Counted from the stretch's first letter, positions 25,874-34,912 are shown. The stretch is DNA of 64,000 nt from CAWIVJ01 sp963839525 (GCA_963839525.1 CAWIVJ010000019.1:62001-126000); one strand, 5' to 3'. Notes: a model not told the origin generated them from the sequence alone. Translations and numbers: made by a program.

Positions 25874-28345
25874 CTATTTTCTAAGCGTAATTCCTTCAAA
25901 TGTTTTTTCTAAATTATCCCGTACAGATTTTATTTGAGCATCAACAATTTCATCTGTCAAAGTCGCATTTTCATCTTGCATTTTTATTCTAAATGCAATA
26001 CTTTTAAATCCTTTTTCAATATTTTCGCCTTTATACACGTCAAAAACCTCGCAACCTTTGAATAAATTATTTTGAACCGCTTTTCTAACAACTTTTTGAA
26101 GTTCCTCATAACTTACACTCTCTGGAACTACAAAAGCCAAATCTCTCTGCACTTCAGGAAACTGAGGCAATTTTTTATATTTAGGCGTTGAAAAATTAAC
26201 TGATTTGATAATTTCATCTAAATTAACTTCAAATATAAATACATCTTGATTTAATTTCATTTTGTCTTGTAAAATTGGATGAAGTTGCCCGAAGCACCCT
26301 AATTCTAAAGGTATTTTACCAACCATAACAATTTTTGCACTTCTGTAAGGATGCAAAAAATCTATGTTTTCACAAGGTTTAAATTGAATTCGATTGTAAA
26401 TGCCTAATTCCTTAAACAAATTCTCAAAAATTCCTTTTAGAATGTAAAAATCTGTACATTGTTCTCCTGCTTTTACCCCCCATTTTGAATTTTCAATTTC
26501 ACCGGTTAAAAGCCCTGAAAGCATTTTTATTTCATCAACTCCGGAATTTCTATTATCTGCAGGACGATTCTTAAAATAAGCTTTTCCTGTCTCATAAACC
26601 CAAAAAGATTTTTGTCCATTATCATAGTTGTATTTCATACATTGTAAAACATTCGCAATTAAAGTTTGCCTCAACATAGTGTGTTCTTCACTTTGAGGAT
26701 TTTCGACATAGACAGCTTTTTCTTTGTCATAGCCAAACAAAAACTGTTTTAATAAGTCCTCTCCTATTAAAGAAGTTGTTATAATTTCATTTAGACCTGA
26801 AGCTAAAAGTATTGAATTAATTTTCTTTAAAATTTGCTCTTCAACAGAAATAAAAGGAACTTCATTTTTTCTTGGCAGTGTCGGTGCAATTTTATCATAG
26901 CCGTTAATTCTTGCTATTTCTTCTATTAAATCAATTTCTCTGGTCACATCATTTATCCTAAAGGATGGAACTTCAAATTTAGCAGCGCTTTCATTTTTTC
27001 CAAGAGTTTTAAACCCTAATTTTTCAAGTATTGAAATGCTTTTTGAATTATCAATTTCACAACCTAAAACTCTTTTAATTTGAGCAAACCTCAAAGTAAT
27101 TTGAGGCTTTTCAATCTTATTTTCTCCATCTTCAACAATACCGATGACTTTCGCATCTGCTAATTCCGCTAAAAGCTGCATTGCTCTCATTAAAGCAGGT
27201 TTTACAGCTTCAATATCTACTCCTCTTTCAAAGCGGGCACAAGCATCCGAACGATACCCTACACTTTTTGAGTTTTTTCTGTTGCTTGAAGCCACAAAAT
27301 ATGCTGCTTCAAGGGCTATCGCTGTTGTTTTTTCATCAATCTCTGAATTTTTACCGCCAAAAACTCCCGCTAAACAAACACCCTCTTCTTTTGTTGCTAT
27401 TAAAACACTGTCATTTGTTAAAGTTCTTTCAACACTATCCAGTGTAACAATTTTTTCTCCTTCTTTTGCTCTTCTTACACATAAATATCCATTCAATTTA
27501 TTTAAGTCAAAAGCATGCAGAGGAATTCCGTATTCCAAAAGCACGTAATTTGTAATATCCACAACATTGCTTATTGAACGAATTCCTGACGCAATAAGCC
27601 TTTTTTGCATCCACGCAGGAGAAGGCTTCGTTTTAATATTTTTTAAAATACCTAAAGAATAGTACTTACAAACATCTTCATCTATTATTTCTACCTTAAA
27701 TTCATTTGTTTTTAAATCCAAAGTACTGACTATTGGAGAAAAATTTAAATCCTTGCCGAAGATTGCACATAATTCACGTGCAATCCCGACAACGGACATC
27801 TGATCTCCACGATTTGCAGTAGGAGCTACGTGTAAAATAGTGTCCTCTTCAAGTCCTAAAACATCTTCAAGAGGCTGCCCTATAGAAATAGTCTTAATAA
27901 AGCGGCTTAAAATTAAAATCCCCTCTTCTGCTTGATAATTTCTTTCAGCAAGCCCTAGTTCATCGGCTGAACAAAGCATGCCCTGAGAAACAACTCCGCG
28001 AATTTCTGCAGGAGTTAAAGTGAACATTTCTCCTGTTTTTCTTGAAAATACTTCAGATCCGACTGAAGCATAGGGTATAATTTGTCCTTCTTCAATATTT
28101 TGAGCCCCACAAACCACTGTTTTTGTTCCATTTCCTGTGTCAACGGCTACAAGACGTAATTTATCTGCATTAGGGTGAGGTGCTATTTTAAGTATTTTTG
28201 CTGTTATTATTTTTTTAAAATGCGGCTTTATATGTTCAATTGATTCAACTTCCAGTCCGCTCATTGTAAGTTCGTGTGCTATTTGTTTTTCGTCAATACC
28301 TGATAAATCAACAAATTCATTTAACCAGTTAAGTGATACTTGCAT
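25874..28345 (-). CDS. pheT: Phenylalanyl-tRNA synthetase beta subunit
   Basis: Beta chain of the alpha2-beta2 enzyme, 823 residues. The N-terminal tRNA-binding OB domain (about 40-150) includes ADKLRLVAVDTG and SQGMLCSADELG. B3/B4 editing region (about 210-380) has RSISNVVDITNYVLLEYG and a later KNSKSVGYRSDACARFERG. The B5 and catalytic-like domains follow, then a C-terminal anticodon-binding FDX-ACB domain (about 730-823). pheS is not in the window, so the subunits are encoded apart. Confidence 0.97.
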   Translation of the reverse strand: MQVSLNWLNEFVDLSGIDEKQIAHELTMSGLEVESIEHIKPHFKKIITAKILKIAPHPNADKLRLVAVDTGNGTKTVVCGAQNIEEGQIIPYASVGSEVFSRKTGEMFTLTPAEIRGVVSQGMLCSADELGLAERNYQAEEGILILSRFIKTISIGQPLEDVLGLEEDTILHVAPTANRGDQMSVVGIARELCAIFGKDLNFSPIVSTLDLKTNEFKVEIIDEDVCKYYSLGILKNIKTKPSPAWMQKRLIASGIRSISNVVDITNYVLLEYGIPLHAFDLNKLNGYLCVRRAKEGEKIVTLDSVERTLTNDSVLIATKEEGVCLAGVFGGKNSEIDEKTTAIALEAAYFVASSNRKNSKSVGYRSDACARFERGVDIEAVKPALMRAMQLLAELADAKVIGIVEDGENKIEKPQITLRFAQIKRVLGCEIDNSKSISILEKLGFKTLGKNESAAKFEVPSFRINDVTREIDLIEEIARINGYDKIAPTLPRKNEVPFISVEEQILKKINSILLASGLNEIITTSLIGEDLLKQFLFGYDKEKAVYVENPQSEEHTMLRQTLIANVLQCMKYNYDNGQKSFWVYETGKAYFKNRPADNRNSGVDEIKMLSGLLTGEIENSKWGVKAGEQCTDFYILKGIFENLFKELGIYNRIQFKPCENIDFLHPYRSAKIVMVGKIPLELGCFGQLHPILQDKMKLNQDVFIFEVNLDEIIKSVNFSTPKYKKLPQFPEVQRDLAFVVPESVSYEELQKVVRKAVQNNLFKGCEVFDVYKGENIEKGFKSIAFRIKMQDENATLTDEIVDAQIKSVRDNLEKTFEGITLRK

Positions 28346-28418
28346 TTTTATATCCTAATTTTATATTTTACTACTTAAGTCTATAATAAATAGGGTTTTA
28401 TGTAAACAATTTACTAAA

Positions 28419-29234
28419 TTAAACTCCGGAACCTCTTATTTCTATCTTTTTAAGCCGCTGTTCAATTTTTCTATACCATTTTAATTTTTGTTGGAAAAGA
28501 GTTTTATAACCGGTCAATTTTCCTTCAAAAATATCGACATTTTGTTCATCACAAGTTTTTTCCAATATTTTTGCTAAAAACTCAGAAAATTCCTTTCTAT
28601 CTATTCGGGAGTTATCTAAAGTTATTAAATCTCCTATTTCAACCATTACCTCAGGTTTATCTGCTCTTAAGAAAAAATAATTAACTCCTATTGGAATCAA
28701 ATTAACTTTTCCATACTTCTGTGCTGCTTTTTGTGCTATATAAGCAAGACCCGACTGAAATTCAATCGGTCTGTAATTAGGAGGCTTAATAATCCCTTGT
28801 GGGAAAATGTACAAAATATTATTTAAATCACCTATAACATCTACCGCATATTTTAAAGCTTTCATTGAAGCTTGCGGAGATTTTTTATTAACCGAAAAAG
28901 CACCGCTTTTGCGTAAAATCGGGAATCTGTTAAGTTCTTCAACCATTAAACGAATTTCCAAATTAAAAATACGTCTAACAATATTATATGAAACAATCCC
29001 ATCCCACCAATTAGTATGCGGAGCAAAAAGTATTGTGGGATAGTTTATATCCCTATTAAAAAAATTTTCCTCTCCCTTGTATCTAAGTGCAAAAAATCTG
29101 TTTTCCAACATCCCGTAGAAAAATTTATTTGCAACCCAGAGCCAAAACGGAGTAGTTTTGGCCGGCTTAAATTCTTCATCCTGATTCCTTAGTTTTGTAG
29201 GAGGAATATCTGTATATAATTGCTCAATATCCAT
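28419..29234 (-). CDS. PlsC-like acyltransferase, divergent
   Basis: 271 residues. Acyltransferase motif I HTNWWDG (H-x4-D), motif III YIFPQGIIKPPN, and a loop with SGLAYIAQKA. The usual HxxxxD and FPQG pair supports 1-acylglycerol-3-phosphate acyltransferase or a related lipid acyltransferase. A soluble, amphipathic N-terminus with FFALRYKGEENFFN precedes. It is more distant from the other two PlsC copies (47341, 48027), so it may act on another acceptor. No SD; the -10 ends 7 bases before ATG. Confidence 0.85.
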   Translation of the reverse strand: MDIEQLYTDIPPTKLRNQDEEFKPAKTTPFWLWVANKFFYGMLENRFFALRYKGEENFFNRDINYPTILFAPHTNWWDGIVSYNIVRRIFNLEIRLMVEELNRFPILRKSGAFSVNKKSPQASMKALKYAVDVIGDLNNILYIFPQGIIKPPNYRPIEFQSGLAYIAQKAAQKYGKVNLIPIGVNYFFLRADKPEVMVEIGDLITLDNSRIDRKEFSEFLAKILEKTCDEQNVDIFEGKLTGYKTLFQQKLKWYRKIEQRLKKIEIRGSGV

Positions 29235-29241
29235 ATAAATA

Positions 29242-29270
29242 ATAATACTAAACTTTTATTAATTTGTGAA
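29242..29270 (-). promoter_or_regulatory. Promoter for the acyltransferase at 28419, apparently leaderless
   Basis: Minus strand TTCACA (29265-29270), 17-bp spacer, TATTAT (29242-29247), then 7 bases to the ATG at 29234. No SD precedes that ATG. Confidence 0.55.
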
Positions 29271-29384
29271 TAGCAAAACCGATTATTTTTAAAAAAAATT
29301 AATGTAAATATTGCTTTATTTTTTGTTATAAATATAAAAAAAATGGTATTATATAAAAAGAGGATTATATTTTAAGGAAAAGAA

Positions 29385-29522
29385 ATGAAAAAAGCTCATA
29401 GTGTTTTAGAAACAGTTCTGTTACTTTGCTTGGTTGTTATTATAGCAATTTCAGTATCAAATATCTTTAATAATCAAAAAATGAAACTTACAGACATGTC
29501 AAAAGTTACTGTTAGAGATTAA
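29385..29522 (+). CDS. 45-residue membrane protein, Flp-pilin-like
   Basis: Small gene in a gap between minus-strand genes. N-terminus MKKAHSVLETVLLLCLVVII matches the Flp/type IVb prepilin pattern: a short basic leader, a putative cleavage after Ala4, Ser at +2, Glu at +5, and a hydrophobic helix, then a short polar tail (NNQKMKLTDMSKVTVRD). Canonical Flp has Gly at -1 and GQSLVEY. AAGGAAAAGAA ribosome site and AT-rich promoter-like upstream sequence. No tad genes are nearby. It could also be a single-pass small membrane protein. Confidence 0.6.
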   Translation: MKKAHSVLETVLLLCLVVIIAISVSNIFNNQKMKLTDMSKVTVRD

Positions 29523-29527
29523 AGTAA

Positions 29528-30865
29528 CTAAAAGTTTTTTGTTTTTACTTTAAGCATAAGTTTTTTTATTTTTTCGAATTCTTTAAACAGAAAGAAAAGG
29601 AAAAATATTGCTAAAGAAAAAATTGATATTGTTAATCCCACCCAAAAGCCGTATAACATCATATTATATTTGAATGCAAGAATTAAACCTAACGGAAGCC
29701 CGGCTAACCAATAAGCTCCAAAAATCCCCAAAATTACAACATTGGTTTTTTTAAGCCCCTTGAAAACACCTCCCAGTGATACTTGAATTCCGTCAAAAAC
29801 CTGGAAAAGTCCGGCTAACAACATTATAGGAACACTTATCTTAATTACTGCAGGATCTTGTGTAAAGATTTTTACAAAAAACCCCGGAAATAATATAAAA
29901 CTCAATCCGCATATTGCCATAAATCCGACTGAAACAATAATTCCTGAAATTGAATACTTTTTTACATTAGTGAAATTTCCGGCTCCGTTGGCATATCCAA
30001 CTTTAACTGCAACTGCACTTGAAATACCTAACGGTATCATAAAAGTAGTTGTTGTTATTAGAAATAATATATTTTGACTTGCCGCATATATTCCTGAAAC
30101 TCTGCCTATAATAATGGTAATCAAGTTAAACGCAAAAGATTCCAACAGAATCCCCATAGAAATAGGAAATCCTATTTTTAAAAGATTTACAAAATATCTC
30201 CAATCTTTATACATTCTAATTTTTAAAAATTTTAAGCAATATAAAAGCAACCATAAACCAAAGAATGTTCTGCATAAAAGCGTTGAAACTGCAAGTCCTG
30301 CTGTTCCCATTTCAGGAAATCCAAACAGACCGAACACAAATACAAAATTTAAAAACAGATTTAAAAATACTTCTAAAATATTTAAAAAATTTGGAAAAAA
30401 TATTATTTCAAAGGTCTGTAAATATTCTTTTAAAGCTATCTGCAAATAAGCTCCAAATACTGAAAAAGAACAAATAAACATATATTTTTTTATAACAGGA
30501 ATCAAAACAGGTTCAAATCCTATTTTATCAATTAGCGGAATACATAATAAAATTAAAATTAATGATAAAAAAGCTAAAATCATTGCAAAATTTATTGTGG
30601 GCAAAAAATACTTTTTAACATTATTTTTTGCACCCCTAAAATTTGATAAAAGCGGGGAAATGCTTACTAAAAGTCCCAATCCAAGCATAAAAACGGGACC
30701 CGTTATTGAATTTGCAATACTAATTGACGCAAGGGTATTTGTAGAATGTTTAGCTGCCACAAAAACATCCCCTGCACCTATTAATATCACACCTAAATTT
30801 CCCATTATAATAGGCATAGCAAGATTAAATAATTCTTTTACATATTTAAAATATTTTTTAATCAC
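29528..30865 (-). CDS. MATE-family multidrug exporter
   Basis: 445 residues with 12 predicted hydrophobic helices in two similar halves (LAMPIIMGNLGVILIGAGDV at the start; FPISMGILLESFAFNLITII at mid-protein). Na+- or H+-coupled cation or drug efflux. GTG start at 30865, 2 bases after the mnmE stop, so it is translated as the second gene after mnmE. The small pilin-like gene converges with it. Confidence 0.9.
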   Translation of the reverse strand: MIKKYFKYVKELFNLAMPIIMGNLGVILIGAGDVFVAAKHSTNTLASISIANSITGPVFMLGLGLLVSISPLLSNFRGAKNNVKKYFLPTINFAMILAFLSLILILLCIPLIDKIGFEPVLIPVIKKYMFICSFSVFGAYLQIALKEYLQTFEIIFFPNFLNILEVFLNLFLNFVFVFGLFGFPEMGTAGLAVSTLLCRTFFGLWLLLYCLKFLKIRMYKDWRYFVNLLKIGFPISMGILLESFAFNLITIIIGRVSGIYAASQNILFLITTTTFMIPLGISSAVAVKVGYANGAGNFTNVKKYSISGIIVSVGFMAICGLSFILFPGFFVKIFTQDPAVIKISVPIMLLAGLFQVFDGIQVSLGGVFKGLKKTNVVILGIFGAYWLAGLPLGLILAFKYNMMLYGFWVGLTISIFSLAIFFLFFLFKEFEKIKKLMLKVKTKNF

Positions 30866-30867
30866 TT

Positions 30868-32466
30868 CTATTTACCTATACAAAAATTTTCAAAAATATT
30901 ATTTAAAATATCGTCAGTAACAACTTCTCCGGTAATCTCGTCCAAGGACAGGAGCGCTGATTTAACATCAATGGAAATTAAATCCTGAAGCTCTTTTCTC
31001 TGTGCCGCTAAAAGTGCTTGTTGCAGACCTTCACGTGATTTTTTAAGACAATCCTGTTGCCGATTATTTGTAATAAATTCAGTATCTTCAATTGATTTTT
31101 CCCCGATAAATTGTTTAATTCGCTTTTTTAAATCCTCAAATCCATGCTTTGTAACTGTTGAGAGGTAAATTATATTTAATGTTTGAGTATCGCAAGATTG
31201 TTCACTGATTGAATCCTGAATTACACAGACAGGGTCAAACACTTTGACAAGCTCAGCGGTTCCTTTTGTCAACGAGTTCAGGATGACGTCGGCAGCATTA
31301 GTTTTATCTTTTAAATCCGCCTTGTTTGCAATTATTATATAATTTTTATTCTGAATTAAGTCTAAAATCAATTTATCATCTTCATTCATGCCGGTTGAGG
31401 CATCAAATAAAAACAAAATTAAATCGGCTTCTTCTGCAGACTGCTTTGAAAATTCAATTCCGATTTCTTCAACCCTTCCAGCCTGAGATTTATCCCTAAT
31501 TCCCGCTGTATCTATTAAAGTCACAGGGATGCCATCAAAATCAAGCGTTTCAGTCAATACGTCTCTTGTAGTTCCTGCAATATCCGTAACAATTGCTCTG
31601 TTCATATTTAGCAAGGCATTAAAAAGTGAAGACTTTCCAACATTCGGCTTACCCAAAATTGCAATTTTTATACCCTGTCTTAAAATATTTGAAGACTTGG
31701 CGCAAGCTAAAATTTCGTCAATTTTTCTTATTGCATTTTGAAATTCTGCTTCCAGGTAATTATATTCAGGTTCTTTTACATCATCAGGAAAATCGATTCC
31801 TGCGATTATTCTTGATAAGATTTCAAAAATATCTTTTTTTATTTCTTTTACTTTCTGCGCTAAAATACCGGACAAGTTTTTTGCCGATTGGATTGCAAAA
31901 TTTTGAGTCTTAGCATGAATCAAATCACAAACAGCTTCTGCCTGAGACAAATCAAGCTTATGGTTTAAAAAAGCTCTTTTAGTAAATTCCCCACGTTCTG
32001 CGGGTCTTGCTCCGTTTGCTAAAACCAAATCCAGAATATTTCTGACCACATTTATTCCACCGTGGCATTGAATTTCAACAACATCTTCACCTGTATAACT
32101 ATTTGGAGCCTTAAAAGGGAGGACAACAACTTCATCAATTTTTTTATCCCCATCTTTAATCCAGCCATGATGAATTTTTCCTGCAATTAACTTTTGTGAA
32201 AAAATTTTTTCAACAATTTCAAAACTTTTGCTCCTGCCAGCAAAGAGTGAAAAAGATTCGCCTTGGTCAGAGCATTTACCCTCGCCAACAAAGGATGAAG
32301 AGGATTCACATTGGTCAGAGCATTTACCCTCGCCAACAAAGGATGAAGAGGATTCACATTGGTCAGAGCATTTACCCCCGCCGGAAATCCTGATAATACC
32401 GACCCCGCCTGTTCCAATCGGAGTGGCAATTGCCGCAATTGTCTCAAATTCTTGAATTATGTTCAT
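30868..32466 (-). CDS. mnmE: tRNA modification GTPase MnmE with two lineage-specific insertions
   Basis: Works with MnmG to form cmnm5U34 in tRNA. The N-terminal formyl-THF-binding start (ETIAAIATPIGTGGVGIIRI), NSYTGEDVVEIQCHGG, G1 LGKPNVGKSSLFN, G2/G3 TRDV and DTAGIRD, G4 NKAD and the C-terminal CIGK are present. It is 532 residues against about 455 for the family. The excess is residues 31-78, three 16-residue repeats after RISGG, and about 35 residues between G4 and the G5 region (LSTVTKHG), encoded by a palindromic repeat. Both keep frame and spare catalytic motifs. GAGG ribosome site. Confidence 0.95.
   Translation of the reverse strand: MNIIQEFETIAAIATPIGTGGVGIIRISGGGKCSDQCESSSSFVGEGKCSDQCESSSSFVGEGKCSDQGESFSLFAGRSKSFEIVEKIFSQKLIAGKIHHGWIKDGDKKIDEVVVLPFKAPNSYTGEDVVEIQCHGGINVVRNILDLVLANGARPAERGEFTKRAFLNHKLDLSQAEAVCDLIHAKTQNFAIQSAKNLSGILAQKVKEIKKDIFEILSRIIAGIDFPDDVKEPEYNYLEAEFQNAIRKIDEILACAKSSNILRQGIKIAILGKPNVGKSSLFNALLNMNRAIVTDIAGTTRDVLTETLDFDGIPVTLIDTAGIRDKSQAGRVEEIGIEFSKQSAEEADLILFLFDASTGMNEDDKLILDLIQNKNYIIIANKADLKDKTNAADVILNSLTKGTAELVKVFDPVCVIQDSISEQSCDTQTLNIIYLSTVTKHGFEDLKKRIKQFIGEKSIEDTEFITNNRQQDCLKKSREGLQQALLAAQRKELQDLISIDVKSALLSLDEITGEVVTDDILNNIFENFCIGK
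31184..31288 (-). repeat. Palindromic repeat element (family A related) inside mnmE
   Basis: Minus-strand sequence begins GTCATCCTGAACTCGTTGAC and runs through AATTCAGGATTCAATCAG to ATCTTGCGATAC. The start matches the ends of the intergenic family at 11439-11512 and the end matches ACCTTGCGATGCTG of the copy at 1-45. It encodes about 35 in-frame residues in the G domain of MnmE that other MnmE proteins lack. Confidence 0.65.
32233..32376 (-). repeat. 48-bp tandem repeat, three copies, inside mnmE
   Basis: Three contiguous units of exactly 48 bp (minus strand), encoding GKCSDQCESSSSFVGE twice and a diverged GKCSDQGESFSLFAGR. Copies 1 and 2 are nearly identical at DNA level. Located after residue 30 of MnmE. 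Confidence 0.92.
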
Positions 32467-32659
32467 TATTTCCTCAAGACAATTATATTATAAAAAGAAT
32501 GACTTTAGTATAACTTGACTTAAAAGAAAAAATCATTAAAAAACAAATGTCTTTGATTTAATTACACCAAATGGATGATTTCTTCTAAAAATAGTAATTA
32601 ATTTATTTAAAAATCCGACCTATATTAATTATAGGTTACTAACCAAAGAGGGACAAAAA
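32467..32659 (+). promoter_or_regulatory. Divergent promoter region with two inverted repeats before the flagellar rod operon
   Basis: Gap between mnmE and the flagellar genes. It holds TTAATTAC (32558-32565) with GTAATTAA (32595-32602), and ACCTATA-TTAAT-TATAGGT (32619-32637), a perfect 7-bp-arm palindrome 22 bases upstream of the first ATG. AGAGGGA is the ribosome site. No sigma-28 type promoter is evident. The palindromes could be operators or a stem-loop in the leader. Confidence 0.5.
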
Positions 32660-33358
32660 ATGAAATTAAACGCAGGAGTAAAATATGTAGAAACAGGACT
32701 AAAAACATCGCTAAAAGCAATGCAGGTTCAAAGTGCGCTTATAAATATATCTAATGAAAATGTGACCGGTTTTGATAAAATAGGTTACCAGCGAAAAGAA
32801 ATTGTTGTTTCTCCTTTTGTTGAATATCTGGGGACTGACGGTATATCTACTACTGTTGACGATAAGGTCGGCAGACTTACAAGTACCGGGAATCCTCTTG
32901 ATTTGGCTCTTGCTGAAAAAGGTTATTTTCAAATACAGTCAGCTCAAGGAATCAGATTAACGAGAGACGGAAGATTTAAACTTGATAAAGAAGGTAATTT
33001 ATTAACATTAGATAATTCAAAAGTTCTTGCTGATAACGGTGTTCCGGTAAAGTTACATGTAATACCGAATAATCTTAAAGAAATTGTTATAAATGCAAAA
33101 GGAAACTTAAGTGTTTTTAATAAAAGCACAAACAAACTTGAAAAAGTTGCCAATATCGGAGTAGTAGATTCAAATAGTGCCATAGTTATGAATCCAGAAG
33201 TAAAGCAAGGATTCAACGAATATTCAAATGTTTCCTTGCAAGAAGAATTTCTCAGCATGATGGCTCCGCTAAGAGCTTTTGACGCAAACAGGCAGATTTT
33301 TATGATACAAAGTACAAATTTGGCAAAAACCATTTCTCAATTAGGAAGCCCATCTTAA
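32660..33358 (+). CDS. Flagellar basal-body rod protein, FlgF/FlgG family
   Basis: 232 residues. N-terminal heptad helix with NISNENVTGFDKIGYQR (rod-protein ANxxT/SxGY region), central VGRLTSTGNPLDLALAEKGYFQIQSAQG followed by LTRDGRF, and a C-terminal helix SMMAPLRAFDANRQIFMIQS. This is the FlgF/FlgG arrangement; which one cannot be decided, though its shorter length favours FlgF. First gene of a four-gene rod operon. Confidence 0.88.
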   Translation: MKLNAGVKYVETGLKTSLKAMQVQSALINISNENVTGFDKIGYQRKEIVVSPFVEYLGTDGISTTVDDKVGRLTSTGNPLDLALAEKGYFQIQSAQGIRLTRDGRFKLDKEGNLLTLDNSKVLADNGVPVKLHVIPNNLKEIVINAKGNLSVFNKSTNKLEKVANIGVVDSNSAIVMNPEVKQGFNEYSNVSLQEEFLSMMAPLRAFDANRQIFMIQSTNLAKTISQLGSPS

Positions 33359-33378
33359 GTAAATAAAAAGGAAAAATT

Positions 33379-34095
33379 ATGAATACACTGCAAGGAGTAA
33401 TAAGAAAATCAATAAATAATGTACAAGCTCAGTTTGAAAGACTGAATTATATCGGCAATAATTTTGCAAATTATTCTACTAACGGCTATAAATCTGTAAG
33501 ATTTGAACAAATGCTTAATGAAGACGGATATTTAACCGGAGCTTTAAGAACAAATTATAATCAAGGTAGCATTCAAATAACCAGCAACCCTTATGATGTT
33601 GCTATAAACGGAGATGGCTTTATACCGGTCATATCTCCAACAGGAGAAGTTCAATATACACGTGACGGTTCATTTAAAATAGGAAAAGACGGATATTTAA
33701 TGACAAATGATGACTGGATTGTCGGCGAAGGCATTAAAATCCCAGGCAACTTATACAAATTAATAATAAAAGAAGACGGAACGGTTAGTTATATGGCTTC
33801 GACAACATCTCCAGAAGAAAAAATAGGAACAATTCCTCTTGTTAGATTCAGAAATCCCGAAGGGCTTGTTCAAGGCGGTAACAATAAGCTAAAAGCAACT
33901 GATGATTCAGGAGAAGCAACTCTGGTTAAAGAACATAATTGTATTGCTCAAAATGCTCTGGAACATTCTAATATAAACATCTTTGAATCAGTTCATGACA
34001 TGCTTAGATTGAACGCTTCAATGATTGCAAGTTTACGTATGACTAAAATTGTTGACGATATGTACAACAAATCAATTAATATAAGAGAAAGTTAA
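33379..34095 (+). CDS. Flagellar basal-body rod protein, FlgF/FlgG family
   Basis: 238 residues. LNYIGNNFANYSTNGYKSVRFEQML at the N-terminus, then ITSNPYDVAINGDGFIPV and YTRDGSFKIGKDGYLMTNDDW, and a C-terminal helix HDMLRLNASMIASLRMTK. A second rod protein paralogous to the preceding gene, following 20 bases later. One of the pair should be FlgG (distal rod) and the other FlgF (proximal rod); phylogeny is needed. Confidence 0.88.
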   Translation: MNTLQGVIRKSINNVQAQFERLNYIGNNFANYSTNGYKSVRFEQMLNEDGYLTGALRTNYNQGSIQITSNPYDVAINGDGFIPVISPTGEVQYTRDGSFKIGKDGYLMTNDDWIVGEGIKIPGNLYKLIIKEDGTVSYMASTTSPEEKIGTIPLVRFRNPEGLVQGGNNKLKATDDSGEATLVKEHNCIAQNALEHSNINIFESVHDMLRLNASMIASLRMTKIVDDMYNKSINIRES

Positions 34096-34115
34096 ATATT
34101 TTGAGGTAAAAACAA

Positions 34116-34466
34116 ATGACGTTTCCATCAATTAATTCAATGAACAACACTGGCATGATTTTAGATTTAATAGCAAAAAAACAAAAGGTTCTTGGCGAAA
34201 ACCTTTCCAATGTTGATACTCCTGGATATAGCAGAAAAGACATTAACTTTGGACAATGCTTAAATTCAACAGGCAGCGGACTAGAGACACAAATGTGTAA
34301 AAAATTAGGTTCATCGCCCATTTTTGAGGAAAAAACAGGTGAAGTTGTTAATGCCGGAAATGAATTAATGGAGCTTCAAAAAAATTCGCTTTTATACACA
34401 ATGGCAACAAGACAAATGTCAAGTATTATAACTCAGATGAAAACAGTTATTAACGTAGGAAAGTAG
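34116..34466 (+). CDS. flgB: Flagellar basal-body rod protein FlgB
   Basis: 116 residues. LIAKKQKVLGENLSNVDTPGYSRKDINF is the FlgB/FlgC N-terminal signature; the C-terminal half carries MELQKNSLLYTMATRQMSS, the conserved helix that assembles in the proximal rod. Slightly short for FlgB (usually about 130). Overlaps none of its neighbours; flgC follows 4 bases later. Confidence 0.9.
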   Translation: MTFPSINSMNNTGMILDLIAKKQKVLGENLSNVDTPGYSRKDINFGQCLNSTGSGLETQMCKKLGSSPIFEEKTGEVVNAGNELMELQKNSLLYTMATRQMSSIITQMKTVINVGK

Positions 34467-34470
34467 GATT

Positions 34471-34899
34471 ATGGGTATATTAGATGCAATGAACATGGGG
34501 GCAAATGCCCTAAGAGCACAAGGTTTAAGACTGGATACTCACGCAAAAAACGTGGCAAATGTTGATACACCAAATTATGTGAGAAAAATTCCTGTACTTA
34601 ATTCTACAGATGATTATTCCTTTAATGGAATGATAGGAGAAATGCAAAACGGAAGTTTTGCTTGCGTAAAAGGCGGTGTTTCTTTTACCGGAATTGTAGA
34701 AGATCCTAATTTAGGAGAAAAAATATATAAGCCCGGACACCCTGATGCTGATGAGAACGGTTATATAAGAGCTTCTAACGTTAATCCTATGGTTGAAATG
34801 GCTGATGCTGTCCTTGCTCAAAGAGCCTATGAAGCAAACCTTGCTCTGGTAAATATAACAAGAGCAATGGCTTTAAAAGCTGTTGATATTGGAAGATAG
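34471..34899 (+). CDS. flgC: Flagellar basal-body rod protein FlgC
   Basis: 142 residues. GANALRAQGLRLDTHAKNVANVDTPNYVRK at the start, IYKPGHPDADENGYI in the middle and NPMVEMADAVLAQRAYEANLAL at the end are diagnostic of FlgC. Immediately after flgB, as in most flagellates, but fliE does not follow. Last gene of the operon; the next gene is convergent. Confidence 0.95.
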   Translation: MGILDAMNMGANALRAQGLRLDTHAKNVANVDTPNYVRKIPVLNSTDDYSFNGMIGEMQNGSFACVKGGVSFTGIVEDPNLGEKIYKPGHPDADENGYIRASNVNPMVEMADAVLAQRAYEANLALVNITRAMALKAVDIGR

Positions 34900-34912
34900 T
34901 ATATAAATTTAT

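Noticed and set aside
32196..32455. Plus-strand repeat-containing frames, and a CRISPR-like array
   Set aside because: They are the reverse of the 48-bp mnmE repeats; the units are contiguous without spacers, coding on minus.
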